DNA of 64,000 nt from Caldalkalibacillus mannanilyticus JCM 10596 (GTDB taxonomy: Bacteria > Bacillota > Bacilli > Caldalkalibacillales > JCM-10596). Both the position numbers and the translations under genes were made by a program. Positions 38,535 through 46,216 of this stretch are shown here, one piece after another. The notes below the pieces were generated by a model. That model made no database searches. It saw nothing but the letters and a program-made list of their open reading frames with translations, and was not told the DNA's origin. The stretch spans positions 1 through 64,000 of the forward strand of contig NZ_BAMO01000019.1 in assembly GCF_000615945.1 (NCBI RefSeq). The letters run 5' to 3'. Positions within the stretch are counted from its first letter, which is position 1; every line of letters starts with the position of its first letter.

Positions 38535-38870
38535 TTGAGAGACATTGAACAAGTCACTGGCTGGTTAGAATCGCATCTGCATCATTCCTTACGCATTACC
38601 AAACAAGAGGATGGGGACGTAGACCGTATCCAACTGCATCTAGATCGAGTGTCTATCGGTCATCTTCAGCAAAAGGATCCAGAAGGATATGTAGCGAAGG
38701 ATGCGGTATTGCTCCATGGAGAAGGAACGATTCAGAGTGATCAAGGTCAAGCACATGTACCCTTGAATGTCTATGAAATTCCTTGGACAGAGCAGATACA
38801 GCTGAAAGAGGATGCTCAGCATATGGTGATTGAAACAGAGCGGGCTACCTATATATTAGAAAGCATGTAA
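38535..38870 (+). CDS. Unknown 111-residue protein
   Basis: I do not recognise this protein. It is soluble and acidic with alternating short beta-like segments (DRIQLHLDRVSIGHL, HMVIETERATYIL), suggesting a small beta-rich fold. The TTG at 38535 has AAGGGAGG nine bases upstream, which is better than the ATG at 38508 with a poor site. It lies 86 bases after the LacI-type gene and may be the last gene of the beta-glucoside operon. Confidence 0.55.
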   Translation: MRDIEQVTGWLESHLHHSLRITKQEDGDVDRIQLHLDRVSIGHLQQKDPEGYVAKDAVLLHGEGTIQSDQGQAHVPLNVYEIPWTEQIQLKEDAQHMVIETERATYILESM

Positions 38871-38902
38871 AGGAACAAGAATAAGAAAAATGAAAATACC
38901 TA

Positions 38903-38931
38903 TTTACAAATAATTTCAGGCGATATATAAT
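38903..38931 (+). promoter_or_regulatory. Promoter of the small-ORF cluster
   Basis: TTTACA (38903-38908), a 17-base spacer and TATAAT (38926-38931) form a near-consensus promoter, 53 bases before the first small ORF. Confidence 0.75.
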
Positions 38932-38983
38932 GTCAAAGTAACAACATTAGTAATTGTTACCAAATCAAAAGAAGGAGGTTGTT

Positions 38984-39085
38984 ATGAACATGATGATGTT
39001 AATTCAAACACATATTGTTGTAGGAATGAAGTCAGCTCAACTTAATTTAATAGTGACACAACCTTCGTTGGAACGTCTTGTGTAG
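38984..39085 (+). CDS. Small ORF A, 33 residues
   Basis: This short frame has a perfect AAGGAGG six bases before its ATG, and a promoter upstream. The peptide opens MNMMMLIQTHIVVGMKSAQL and is moderately hydrophobic at its N-terminus. A terminator follows at 39131. I do not recognise the sequence. It is either a small protein or a leader peptide whose translation controls passage through the terminators before the next ORFs. Confidence 0.55.
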   Translation: MNMMMLIQTHIVVGMKSAQLNLIVTQPSLERLV

Positions 39086-39130
39086 GATTCTTGTTTGAAT
39101 ACTCACTTGATTTGTTTATTTTGAATACCC

Positions 39131-39164
39131 AACCATAGGTTGTGAAAGTTACCTATGGTTTTAT
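39131..39164 (+). terminator. Terminator after small ORF A
   Basis: AACCATAGGT (39131-39140) and ACCTATGGTT (39151-39160) form a perfect ten-base stem around a ten-base loop, followed by a short T-rich tail. Confidence 0.8.
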
Positions 39165-39210
39165 TATCGGGTATATGTGCCATTTTTTGGTATTTATATA
39201 TGAATATGAG

Positions 39211-39240
39211 AACCATCTGGGATTTTCAGGTGGTTTTTTA
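39211..39240 (+). terminator. Second terminator before small ORF B
   Basis: AACCATCTG (39211-39219) pairs with CAGGTGGTT (39227-39235) with one G-U pair, followed by a run of Ts. Its right arm resembles the terminator 60 bases upstream. Two stops in a row leave little read-through, unless regulated. Confidence 0.75.
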
Positions 39241-39284
39241 TGTTCTCAAAAACTTAGTACAAGGTTAGAAAGGGGGGATGCGTG

Positions 39285-39428
39285 ATGGTATTTCAAATAT
39301 TTTCGGTTTCCATTGAAGTAAGGTTTAATGAATCAAGTAAAAAATCTTTAGACATTAAAAAGCTTGAAAAAATCAGAGAATCTGAAACAATGCGTTATCT
39401 TAGTGAAGTTCAAAATTATCGATTCTAA
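39285..39428 (+). CDS. Small ORF B, YrzI-like 47-residue protein
   Basis: The peptide starts MVFQIFSVSIEVRF and continues with a charged helical tail rich in Lys and Glu. The opening, a short hydrophobic strand ending in SIEV, and the length near 47 residues agree with the YrzI-type small proteins of Bacillus (Bac_small_yrzI), which occur in tandem arrays and have been proposed as sporulation-related. AGGGGGG lies upstream of the ATG. Small ORF D at 39567 shares the same opening. The family assignment is by memory of its features. Confidence 0.6.
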   Translation: MVFQIFSVSIEVRFNESSKKSLDIKKLEKIRESETMRYLSEVQNYRF

Positions 39429-39465
39429 TATTGGTTTTCAAAAATAAGCAAAGGAGGTTTTATAA

Positions 39466-39531
39466 ATGATGATCGTATTTTTTATTAGCCCTAAAATTGA
39501 ATTCATTGCACAGGTGATAGTGGAGACCTGA
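39466..39531 (+). CDS. Small ORF C, 21 residues
   Basis: This 21-residue frame (opening MMIVFFISPKIEFIAQ) has a strong AAAGGAGG seven bases before the ATG. Its hydrophobic start followed by an IE pair echoes ORFs B and D, so it may be a shortened or frame-damaged copy of the same family. Confidence 0.45.
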   Translation: MMIVFFISPKIEFIAQVIVET

Positions 39532-39566
39532 AGGACAAAAAAGAAACAAAAGGAGTGCTAAAACGC

Positions 39567-39716
39567 ATGGTATTTCATATATTTTCATTAACAATCGAAA
39601 TTAAAAAATCGGAAAGAAACAAAAGAATCGCCTATTACCCTCTTGAAATGAAGGATTTTATGGATCAAAATGTAGTTGATGCCTATACGCACTATTACAA
39701 TTCAATCAATAGATAA
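39567..39716 (+). CDS. Small ORF D, YrzI-like 49-residue protein
   Basis: The peptide begins MVFHIFSLTIEIKKSERNKR, which matches ORF B at MVF-IFS--IE- and fits the YrzI-type pattern better, including an EIKKSE segment like the EIxxE motif reported for that family. AAAGGAG stands 10 bases before the ATG. The C-terminus is aromatic (DAYTHYYNSINR). The hydrolase gene follows 57 bases later. Confidence 0.6.
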   Translation: MVFHIFSLTIEIKKSERNKRIAYYPLEMKDFMDQNVVDAYTHYYNSINR

Positions 39717-39773
39717 AGCAGGATCAAACCTAGCTCCCATACGGGTGCTGAAGATAACTAAAGGAGGAATAGA

Positions 39774-40624
39774 ATGAAAATCATTGATGCTCATATGCAT
39801 TTTTCAAATATTGCAGAATTTAGAAAAACTGCCTCTGATGTATCCTTCGTTGATTATTCGGTTCGTGGAATCGTCAAAGAATATAAGGAGAATCAAGTTG
39901 TCCTAGGTATCGGTATGGGTTTAACGGAGATAGAGAAGGGTGGGTTTCCAGACCCTTCTACTCTTACTCCAATGGGAATGGATTTGGATAAACTTCCATA
40001 TAATATTGTTTATTGTGCGGGTATAAACCCCTATGATGCTGATCCAGAAGCTTTAAAAAGATTGGAACTTGAGGTACAGAAGAAAAATGTGGTGGGGCTT
40101 AAGATTTATTTAGGATATTATCCTTTCTATGCCTATGATGAGGTGTATAAGCCTATCTATGAACTGGCAATGAAATATAAGCTACCTGTTGTCTTTCATA
40201 CAGGTGATACATATTCGGAGCGAGGATTATTAAAATATTCTCATCCTTTAACCTTAGATGAAGTGGCGGTGAAATATAGAGAGATCAATTTTATGATGGC
40301 TCATTTTGGAGATCCCTGGGTCTTAGATGGAGCGGAAGTGCTTTACAAGAATCGAAATATGTATGCAGATCTGTCTGGGTTAATTGTGGGAGATGGAGCG
40401 AAGGTACAACGCTTGAAGGATTCCCCCCTCTTTTTTGCTCATGTAAGGCACGCACTTGTCTATACAGATTGTTATCAGAAGTTTATATTTGGCACGGATT
40501 GGCCTCTTGTGCCTATCAAGCATATATCCAATTTGTGAAGGAATTGATCCCTGTCGAGTATCATGAAGATGTTTTCTATAACACCGCTCTTAAGGTATTT
40601 CCGAAGATTAAAGCTTTTCTATAA
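39774..40624 (+). CDS. Metal-dependent hydrolase, amidohydrolase_2 type (frameshifted)
   Basis: The protein is a TIM-barrel amidohydrolase of about 283 residues. The first metal-binding motif is IIDAHMHFS (residues 2-10), with further ligands in VVFHTGD, MMAHFGDPW and the final aspartate FIFGTDWPLVP. The frame breaks at the AA of 40518-40519: one missing A restores PIKAYIQFVKELIPVEYHED and a natural end at 40624. The ATG follows AAAGGAGG. Reaction and substrate are unknown; decarboxylases and lactonases of this family share the motifs. Confidence 0.82.
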
Positions 40625-40686
40625 TGGTACAATGATCTTCCTGTAAAGAATCGGAATACGAACGCTGAACTTGGTAGGTGAATTGA

Positions 40687-41259
40687 ATGAGAAAGAAGTA
40701 TATCTTGCTGAGCATCACATTCATTCTCATAGTAGGGCTTATGGTTACTTCTTGGTTTGAAGATCAAGACACCATTGGCAAGGAAGTGGATTCGTATTTA
40801 GGCATTCCGGTCTATTATAATGGACCGATCTATGAAAAAAGCTACGGTAAGCATTATAGCTCAGAAGGGTATTACTATGGTCAGAAATGGCAATGTGTTG
40901 AATTTATCAAACGATTTTACCATGATGCGCTAGACCATAAAATGCCAGAGGTATACGGACATGCTAGAGATTTTTTTAACCTCACACTCCCTCATGGTGC
41001 GTATAATGCAGAGAGAGATTTGTATCAGTATTATAATGGTCAGGGAGAAAAACCAGAGGTAAACGATATTCTTGTTTTTCAGGACTCGACCTATGGTCAT
41101 GTGGCGGTTATCACTAAAGTAGAAGAAGAATATATTGAAGTGATTCAGCAGAACATCTACGGAAAACCGCGTGAAAAATTTGACATAGTGGAGAAAAATG
41201 GTCAGTATAGTATTGGAAGTCAAAAAAAGCAACCTGTAGGCTGGCTGCATAAAAAGTAA
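40687..41259 (+). CDS. CHAP-domain protein with signal anchor
   Basis: This 190-residue protein starts with a membrane helix (residues 4-22) and then a CHAP (cysteine-histidine amidohydrolase/peptidase) domain. The catalytic Cys is C70 in QKWQCVEFIKRF and the His is H138 in STYGHVAVITKV. Such domains cut peptidoglycan cross-bridges or glutathionylspermidine-like amides. The protein should work at the outer face of the membrane. A modest site lies upstream of the ATG. Confidence 0.8.
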   Translation: MRKKYILLSITFILIVGLMVTSWFEDQDTIGKEVDSYLGIPVYYNGPIYEKSYGKHYSSEGYYYGQKWQCVEFIKRFYHDALDHKMPEVYGHARDFFNLTLPHGAYNAERDLYQYYNGQGEKPEVNDILVFQDSTYGHVAVITKVEEEYIEVIQQNIYGKPREKFDIVEKNGQYSIGSQKKQPVGWLHKK

Positions 41260-41304
41260 GATACCTTACATATTCGTTGATAGAGATGGGACAGGAGGAG
41301 ATCG

Positions 41305-41682
41305 TTGTTGTTTAAACTCTTTATATTCTTAGGAAGCATTCATATGTTCTTAGCCGTCGCTCTAGGGGCTTTTGGTGCGCATGGATTAAAAAATAAGCTA
41401 ACGACAGATATGCTGGCGATTTATAATACGGCAGTCCACTATCATATGATTCATGCTCTTGGCTTAATTGCAGTAGGGATCGTGGCTCAGTGGCTAGCAG
41501 GATCTACTATGATTAATTGGGCAGGATGGTCTTTCTTTGTGGGCATTCTCTTCTTCTCTGGAAGCTTGTATATACTAAGTGTAACAGGGATTAAATGGTT
41601 AGGTGCGATCACTCCGATTGGTGGAGTTGCCTTTCTTATAGGCTGGCTAATGCTTGCTCTAGCGGTATGGAAGCAAGGATAG
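41305..41682 (+). CDS. DUF423 membrane protein (YwdK type)
   Basis: This 125-residue integral membrane protein has four hydrophobic segments and the DUF423 pattern: ALGAFGAHGLKNKL after the first helix and NTAVHYHMIHALGL before the second. The family is widespread in bacteria and has no known function. The start is TTG at 41305 or 41308, both behind AGGAGGAG. A terminator follows. Confidence 0.88.
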   Translation: MLFKLFIFLGSIHMFLAVALGAFGAHGLKNKLTTDMLAIYNTAVHYHMIHALGLIAVGIVAQWLAGSTMINWAGWSFFVGILFFSGSLYILSVTGIKWLGAITPIGGVAFLIGWLMLALAVWKQG

Positions 41683-41745
41683 GTACATCCATGCCATGTA
41701 TATAGAATAAATTCGAATCTAAATAAATTTGTTATGGAAGCTGAT

Positions 41746-41786
41746 CTCCAAGGTGCTATGATCTCATCGCCTTGGAGTCTTTTTTT
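41746..41786 (+). terminator. Terminator after the DUF423 gene
   Basis: CTCCAAGG (41746-41753) and CCTTGGAG (41770-41777) form a perfect eight-base stem, followed by TCTTTTTTT. It also stands between two convergent genes. Confidence 0.85.
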
Positions 41787-41788
41787 AT

Positions 41789-42421
41789 TTATCTCGTACT
41801 GCCCGGCGAGGTATAAGAAGAGATCCGTGGCATCTCTTGATTGAAATCAAAGTGGAATCCACCGCCTTCTTTTACTACTACACTCTTAGTAGAAAAAGCA
41901 GACTCGGGATGGATCTGCTGATATTGGAGATATACCTTCTCCTTGTCGTTAGCCCCTGTATAACTATCTAAGAAGACAGTGACATTTCCTCTTCTTACAA
42001 GGGACTCATCAATCCAAAAGGCAATTCCTTCAGGATTAGTAGGCGGAGTTGCTAATTGGATAGCACCAGATCTTTCTCCCGTAATAGTAGAGTAGAAGGC
42101 AGTTAGCTTCCCTTCTTCATCATAACCTTTTATCATCACTTCTGAGATTGGCAATTTCTCCTTTGCGTTGGTCGTGACGCCGATCAGGTCGTAAGGCTCC
42201 GAAGCGGTAAGCTGATCCCATGTCCAAGTACCGGAATAGACATATCTCTGTGAATCATTGTCAAAATAAATGTTTTCTGTCCACGTTAGATTTTGATGTT
42301 CTTCTTGTACTCCTATTTGAATGCTTAAGAGAGATTGTATACCTAGAAAAAATAATAGGCAACTAGCTAGTAAAAGGCTGCCAGATAATAAGATGAGTAG
42401 GATTTTGACGCTTCGTTTCAT
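41789..42421 (-). CDS. Unknown membrane-anchored protein
   Basis: This 210-residue protein has an N-terminal membrane helix (about residues 5-30) and an exposed domain with beta-rich composition. It contains GTWTWDQLTASEPYDLIGVT and the C-terminal GGGFHFDFNQEMPRISSY, which I do not recognise. The ATG follows GGGAGGATG. It faces the DUF423 gene across a shared terminator. It may be a wall or membrane-surface protein; no function is suggested by its neighbours. Confidence 0.65.
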   Translation of the reverse strand: MKRSVKILLILLSGSLLLASCLLFFLGIQSLLSIQIGVQEEHQNLTWTENIYFDNDSQRYVYSGTWTWDQLTASEPYDLIGVTTNAKEKLPISEVMIKGYDEEGKLTAFYSTITGERSGAIQLATPPTNPEGIAFWIDESLVRRGNVTVFLDSYTGANDKEKVYLQYQQIHPESAFSTKSVVVKEGGGFHFDFNQEMPRISSYTSPGSTR

Positions 42422-42635
42422 TTTCTAACATCCTCCCTAAATTTTTTCTATTTTCCTTTTTTGATCTTCTGTATGCTTGCTCTTTTCTGGAAGTTCGAAG
42501 AGTCTTCAATAACCATCATTATTAAAAGATAGATTTAATTTGATCATGCAGGTAGGAAAGTTATGTTGGATTATAGAAATATAAAGTTATTGAGGATGTT
42601 TATAGATATTATAACAATAAAAGGATGATTAAAGA

Positions 42636-42808
42636 ATGAGAATGCTCATGGTATTTCTTATCATGATATTACTTGTTAGTTGTTCATTGAAAAAAGGAGA
42701 AGTAGATCTGAATGTTGAGAATAAAATAATCGAGAAAGAGCAGGAGTCAATTACAGATCATCAGAATTGATACATGAGCTTGAAGCCTTTCAATGGAAAA
42801 AAGATTGA
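42636..42808 (+). CDS. Short lipoprotein (possibly frameshifted)
   Basis: The frame from 42636 encodes a 44-residue lipoprotein ending at 42770, with the signal MRMLMVFLIMILLVSC and a charged tail. If one A is added at the AA near 42766, the frame continues LIHELEAFQWKKD and ends at 42808, giving about 57 residues. AAGGATG lies upstream. The protein is too short to classify. It lies just before the serine hydrolase gene. Confidence 0.5.
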
Positions 42809-42826
42809 TAAAAAAGGAGTTCTATA

Positions 42827-43795
42827 ATGACTCAGTTTACTTATCTTGATCCGGTTAATTCAACAAACAAATATGTGAATCAAAGCATGATTGATGGATT
42901 TATGAAGAAAATTAAGAACGAAAAAATTGATAGTTGTCTCATCCTTCATAAAAACAAAATCATTTTAGAATACTATAAGAATAATAAGATGAGTAAAAAA
43001 CAACATGCCATCTATTCTGTAACTAAAAGTGTGTTATCTGCCTTGATTGGTATAGCAATACAAAAAGGTTTCATTGAAAATGTGAATGTTCCTATTGCAA
43101 ATTACTTTACGGAGTTGCATAAGTCGGGTACTGACCAAAGAAAGTTGGTCATAACGATAGAACATTTACTAACCATGACGGCGGGATTAAGCTGGAATAA
43201 TAATAAAGAGATGCAAATGAGTAAAAATTGGATCAAATATATTCTTAACAGGCAGGTTGAGAATGATCCCGGAAAATCTATGAATTACTGCTGCGGATAT
43301 TCTCATTTATTGAGCTCCATCTTACAAAAGGCTAGTGGGATGGATGCTAGTTCATTTGCCCAAAAATATTTGTTTGGTTATCTAGATATTAGAGATTATC
43401 GTTGGCTTACAGACAATCAGGGCATTTGTAATGGTGGTTTTGGCTTGTCTATGAAAGCAATTGATATGCTGAAAATCGGTTCTTTATTTTTGAATAAGGG
43501 AAGTTGGGGTTCAAAACAAATCCTATCGGAAACGTGGATAGAAGAATCTATCAAACCTAGATTTTCCATTGATGATCACTCGAATATATATGGTTATCAT
43601 TGGTGGGTGTTGTCAGATCGTGCAGAACAAGAAACGGGACCTATGGTGTTTTATGCATCAGGTTATGGAGGGAACTACATTATAATTGTCCCTGAGTTTG
43701 AAATCGTTACGGTATTTACAAGCCGTATGTTCGAAGAGTCATCGAAACCGAAGCAGCTATTTCTGGATTATATGCTATCTGCTTTTCAAGGCTAA
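42827..43795 (+). CDS. Beta-lactamase-family serine hydrolase
   Basis: The 322-residue protein belongs to the class C beta-lactamase/esterase/D-alanyl-D-alanine carboxypeptidase superfamily. The nucleophile S64 and K67 are in YSVTKSVLSALIG. The second motif reads Y154-C-C where most members have Y-x-N, and the third box is at GYGGNYIIIV. There is no signal peptide, so it is probably a cytoplasmic esterase or peptidase-like enzyme rather than a beta-lactamase. The ATG follows AAAGGAG. Confidence 0.85.
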   Translation: MTQFTYLDPVNSTNKYVNQSMIDGFMKKIKNEKIDSCLILHKNKIILEYYKNNKMSKKQHAIYSVTKSVLSALIGIAIQKGFIENVNVPIANYFTELHKSGTDQRKLVITIEHLLTMTAGLSWNNNKEMQMSKNWIKYILNRQVENDPGKSMNYCCGYSHLLSSILQKASGMDASSFAQKYLFGYLDIRDYRWLTDNQGICNGGFGLSMKAIDMLKIGSLFLNKGSWGSKQILSETWIEESIKPRFSIDDHSNIYGYHWWVLSDRAEQETGPMVFYASGYGGNYIIIVPEFEIVTVFTSRMFEESSKPKQLFLDYMLSAFQG

Positions 43796-43906
43796 CTTTC
43801 TTTTTTCGTATTCCTAAATAGTTATTTTTCTACTATAATGATAGTAGACTAGATATAGATGAATAGCGACTGTGATCACCATTTTTAAGATAATGGGGGA
43901 GTGAAG

Positions 43907-45081
43907 ATGCAACAATCATTGTTTCAAAGATTAGAAGAAATCTATCCAGAGCTTGTTGATTTTCGAAGAGATTTACATATGTATCCTGAGCTGTCATTTC
44001 ATGAGGAGAGAACACCTGAAAAAATTGCTCAGTATTTAGAGGCTTTAGGAATTGAAGTCCGAACGAAGGTAGGAGGCAGAGGAGTTGTTGGCTTACTCCG
44101 TGGAGGGAAACCAGGTAAGACTGTTGCGATTAGAGCTGATTTTGATGCCCTTCCGATTCAAGATGAGAAAGAAGTGTCTTATAAATCAAGGGTTCCTGGT
44201 GTGATGCATGCCTGCGGTCATGATATTCATACGGCTTCTGTTCTAGGTGTAGCCAAAGTATTAAGTGAGGTGAAGGAACAGCTAGCAGGAAATGTTGTCT
44301 TTATCCATCAATTTGCTGAGGAATTAGCGCCGGGCGGAGCGAAGCCAATGATAGAGGATGGCTGTCTGGATGGAGTCGATGTGATTTATGGGGCTCATGT
44401 ATGGTCGACGGAGCCTTATGGGCAGGTCAGCTTAAATGAAGGCTATATCTTAGCCGCTGCTGATGAATTTGAAATTGAAATTACAGGAAAGGGAGGACAT
44501 GGAGCGACACCCCATCAGACGGTAGACTCTCTCGTTGTGGGAAGCCAGCTTGTCTTAAACCTGCAACAGATTGTGAGCCGTAAGGTCGATCCATTAAAGC
44601 CTGCTGTAGTAACAGTGGGATCCTTTCATAGTGGAAATGCGTTTAATGTCATCCCTAATACCGCTTATTTGAAAGGAACTGTCCGAACCTTTGATGCAGA
44701 TGTAAGGGAAATGATTCAAAAGGAAATTGCTCAAATCGCTAAAGCAACCTGTGAAACATTTGGAGCAGAAGCGAAGGTGAATTATCTACAAGGATATCCT
44801 TCTGTATGGAACCATCCCCCTGAAACGGCACGAATCGAACGAATCGCCAAGACCCTACTCGGTGAGGAGAATGTAACTAAAATGGTGCCGCTGATGGAGG
44901 GGAGGATTTTGCGTATTATCTTGAAAAAATTCCAGGCTCCTTCTTCTTAGTAGGTGGAGGGAATCCAGATATTAAGGCGACCTATCCTCATCATCATCCT
45001 CGATTTGATGTGGATGAAAGGGCGATGATCATCGCGGGGAAGGTCTTTATCACAGCGATTTTAGATTATGTAGAGCAATGA
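43907..45081 (+). CDS. M20-family amidohydrolase (frameshifted)
   Basis: The reconstructed protein of about 390 residues is an M20D-type amidohydrolase that would cleave N-acyl amino acids or similar. The metal-binding motifs are AIRADFDALPI, MHACGHDIHTA and FAEELAPGGAKP, with the dimerisation domain near GGHGATPHQT. The frame breaks at the GG of 44896-44897: one missing G restores LMGGEDFAYYLEKIPGSFF and a natural end at 45081. I chose the ATG at 43907, after GGGGGAG. A terminator follows. Confidence 0.9.
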
Positions 45082-45110
45082 AGATAAAGTAGAAAATATA
45101 GGTATAATGT

Positions 45111-45155
45111 ACCACTTTTTCCATTGGATGCTCAAAGGAGGAGGTGGTTTTTTTT
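45111..45155 (+). terminator. Terminator after the M20 gene
   Basis: ACCACTTTTTCC (45111-45122) pairs along its length with GGAGGAGGTGGT (45137-45148), using several G-U pairs, around a 14-base loop. A run of eight Ts follows. Confidence 0.75.
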
Positions 45156-45241
45156 ATGTAATCAAGCTATACTTATGGGTACTAGGTCATTTGTCTAGTT
45201 GTTTCAGAGCACATAGACTACTACTAAAGAGGTAGATCCTA

Positions 45242-46216
45242 ATGAGAAAATTTTTTATGTTCATTTTTGTAATTGGATTTATAACGGCTTCGATCTATAC
45301 CTTTTTTTATCTAAATCTATTCTATCAATCTTCCGCAGAGCGTATCTATGCTTCCACGCCAGAGAAAACCAAATATAGGTTGGCTCTAATTGTACCTGAA
45401 CTAGGCAATCATTTGACCCATGCTGTCAATGAAGGAGTGCAGGAAGAAGCAGAACGTCAGGAAGTAAGTATGGTTTATAGTACCGCTCAAAAGGGCGCCT
45501 TAGATCAGATGGTACGCCAGGTGGAAATAGCGATCGCTTCAAAAGTAGATGGAATTATCACTATAGGCATCGATCATCCTGATTTCAATCAAGTGATCAA
45601 CAAAGCAACAGCGAAAGGAATCCCTGTGATCACCATCTCAGTAGATGCCCCTCATAGCTTACGAAAAGCCTATGTAGGTACGGATCATTTGCAAGCAGGA
45701 AAGCTGCTTGGTTCTCATATTACAGAGGCTGTTCAAGGACAAGGGAAAATAGGAGTTATTGTGGGAAATCGCTCCAGCAGTGATCAGATTCTTCGCTTGC
45801 AAGGGTTGAAGGAGACACTGGCTGACTCAGAACATATTCAGCTGATTGAGCTGGCAACAGAAAAAGAAGGCAGGATTCAGGCTTTCGAAAATACGAATGA
45901 GCTGTTAAATCGCCATCCAGATATGAAAGCCTTTGTCGGGTTAGCGGCGGATGATGGAGCAGGAATTGTTAAAGCGATACGCAGCAGAGCCAAGTTGGAT
46001 CAATTTCACATCTTTACCTTTGGTGATACCCCTGAGGTGATTGGTTTATTGCAGCAGGGAATCATAGATGCGACCCTTATACAAGATCCCAAGATGATGG
46101 GGCAAAAAAGTGTCCAGCTCATGCTGCAATGGTTGAATGGGGAGAACCTGCCGCTTAAATCTAGATACCATACTCCGATTACGATTCAGGCAAAATATCC
46201 AGAGGTTCAAAAATGA
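45242..46216 (+). CDS. Membrane-anchored sugar-binding sensor, XylFII type
   Basis: This 324-residue protein has one N-terminal membrane helix (residues 4-26) and a type I periplasmic-binding fold (RLALIVPELGNHL, DGIITIGIDHPDFNQ, GKIGVIVGNRSSSDQ). It has no lipobox, so it stays anchored by the helix. It overlaps the kinase gene by four bases, and the kinase and response regulator precede xylFGH. That arrangement matches the XylFII-LytS-YesN three-component systems known in clostridia, where the sensor binds xylose and forms a complex with the kinase. The sugar is inferred from the transporter. Confidence 0.82.
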   Translation: MRKFFMFIFVIGFITASIYTFFYLNLFYQSSAERIYASTPEKTKYRLALIVPELGNHLTHAVNEGVQEEAERQEVSMVYSTAQKGALDQMVRQVEIAIASKVDGIITIGIDHPDFNQVINKATAKGIPVITISVDAPHSLRKAYVGTDHLQAGKLLGSHITEAVQGQGKIGVIVGNRSSSDQILRLQGLKETLADSEHIQLIELATEKEGRIQAFENTNELLNRHPDMKAFVGLAADDGAGIVKAIRSRAKLDQFHIFTFGDTPEVIGLLQQGIIDATLIQDPKMMGQKSVQLMLQWLNGENLPLKSRYHTPITIQAKYPEVQK

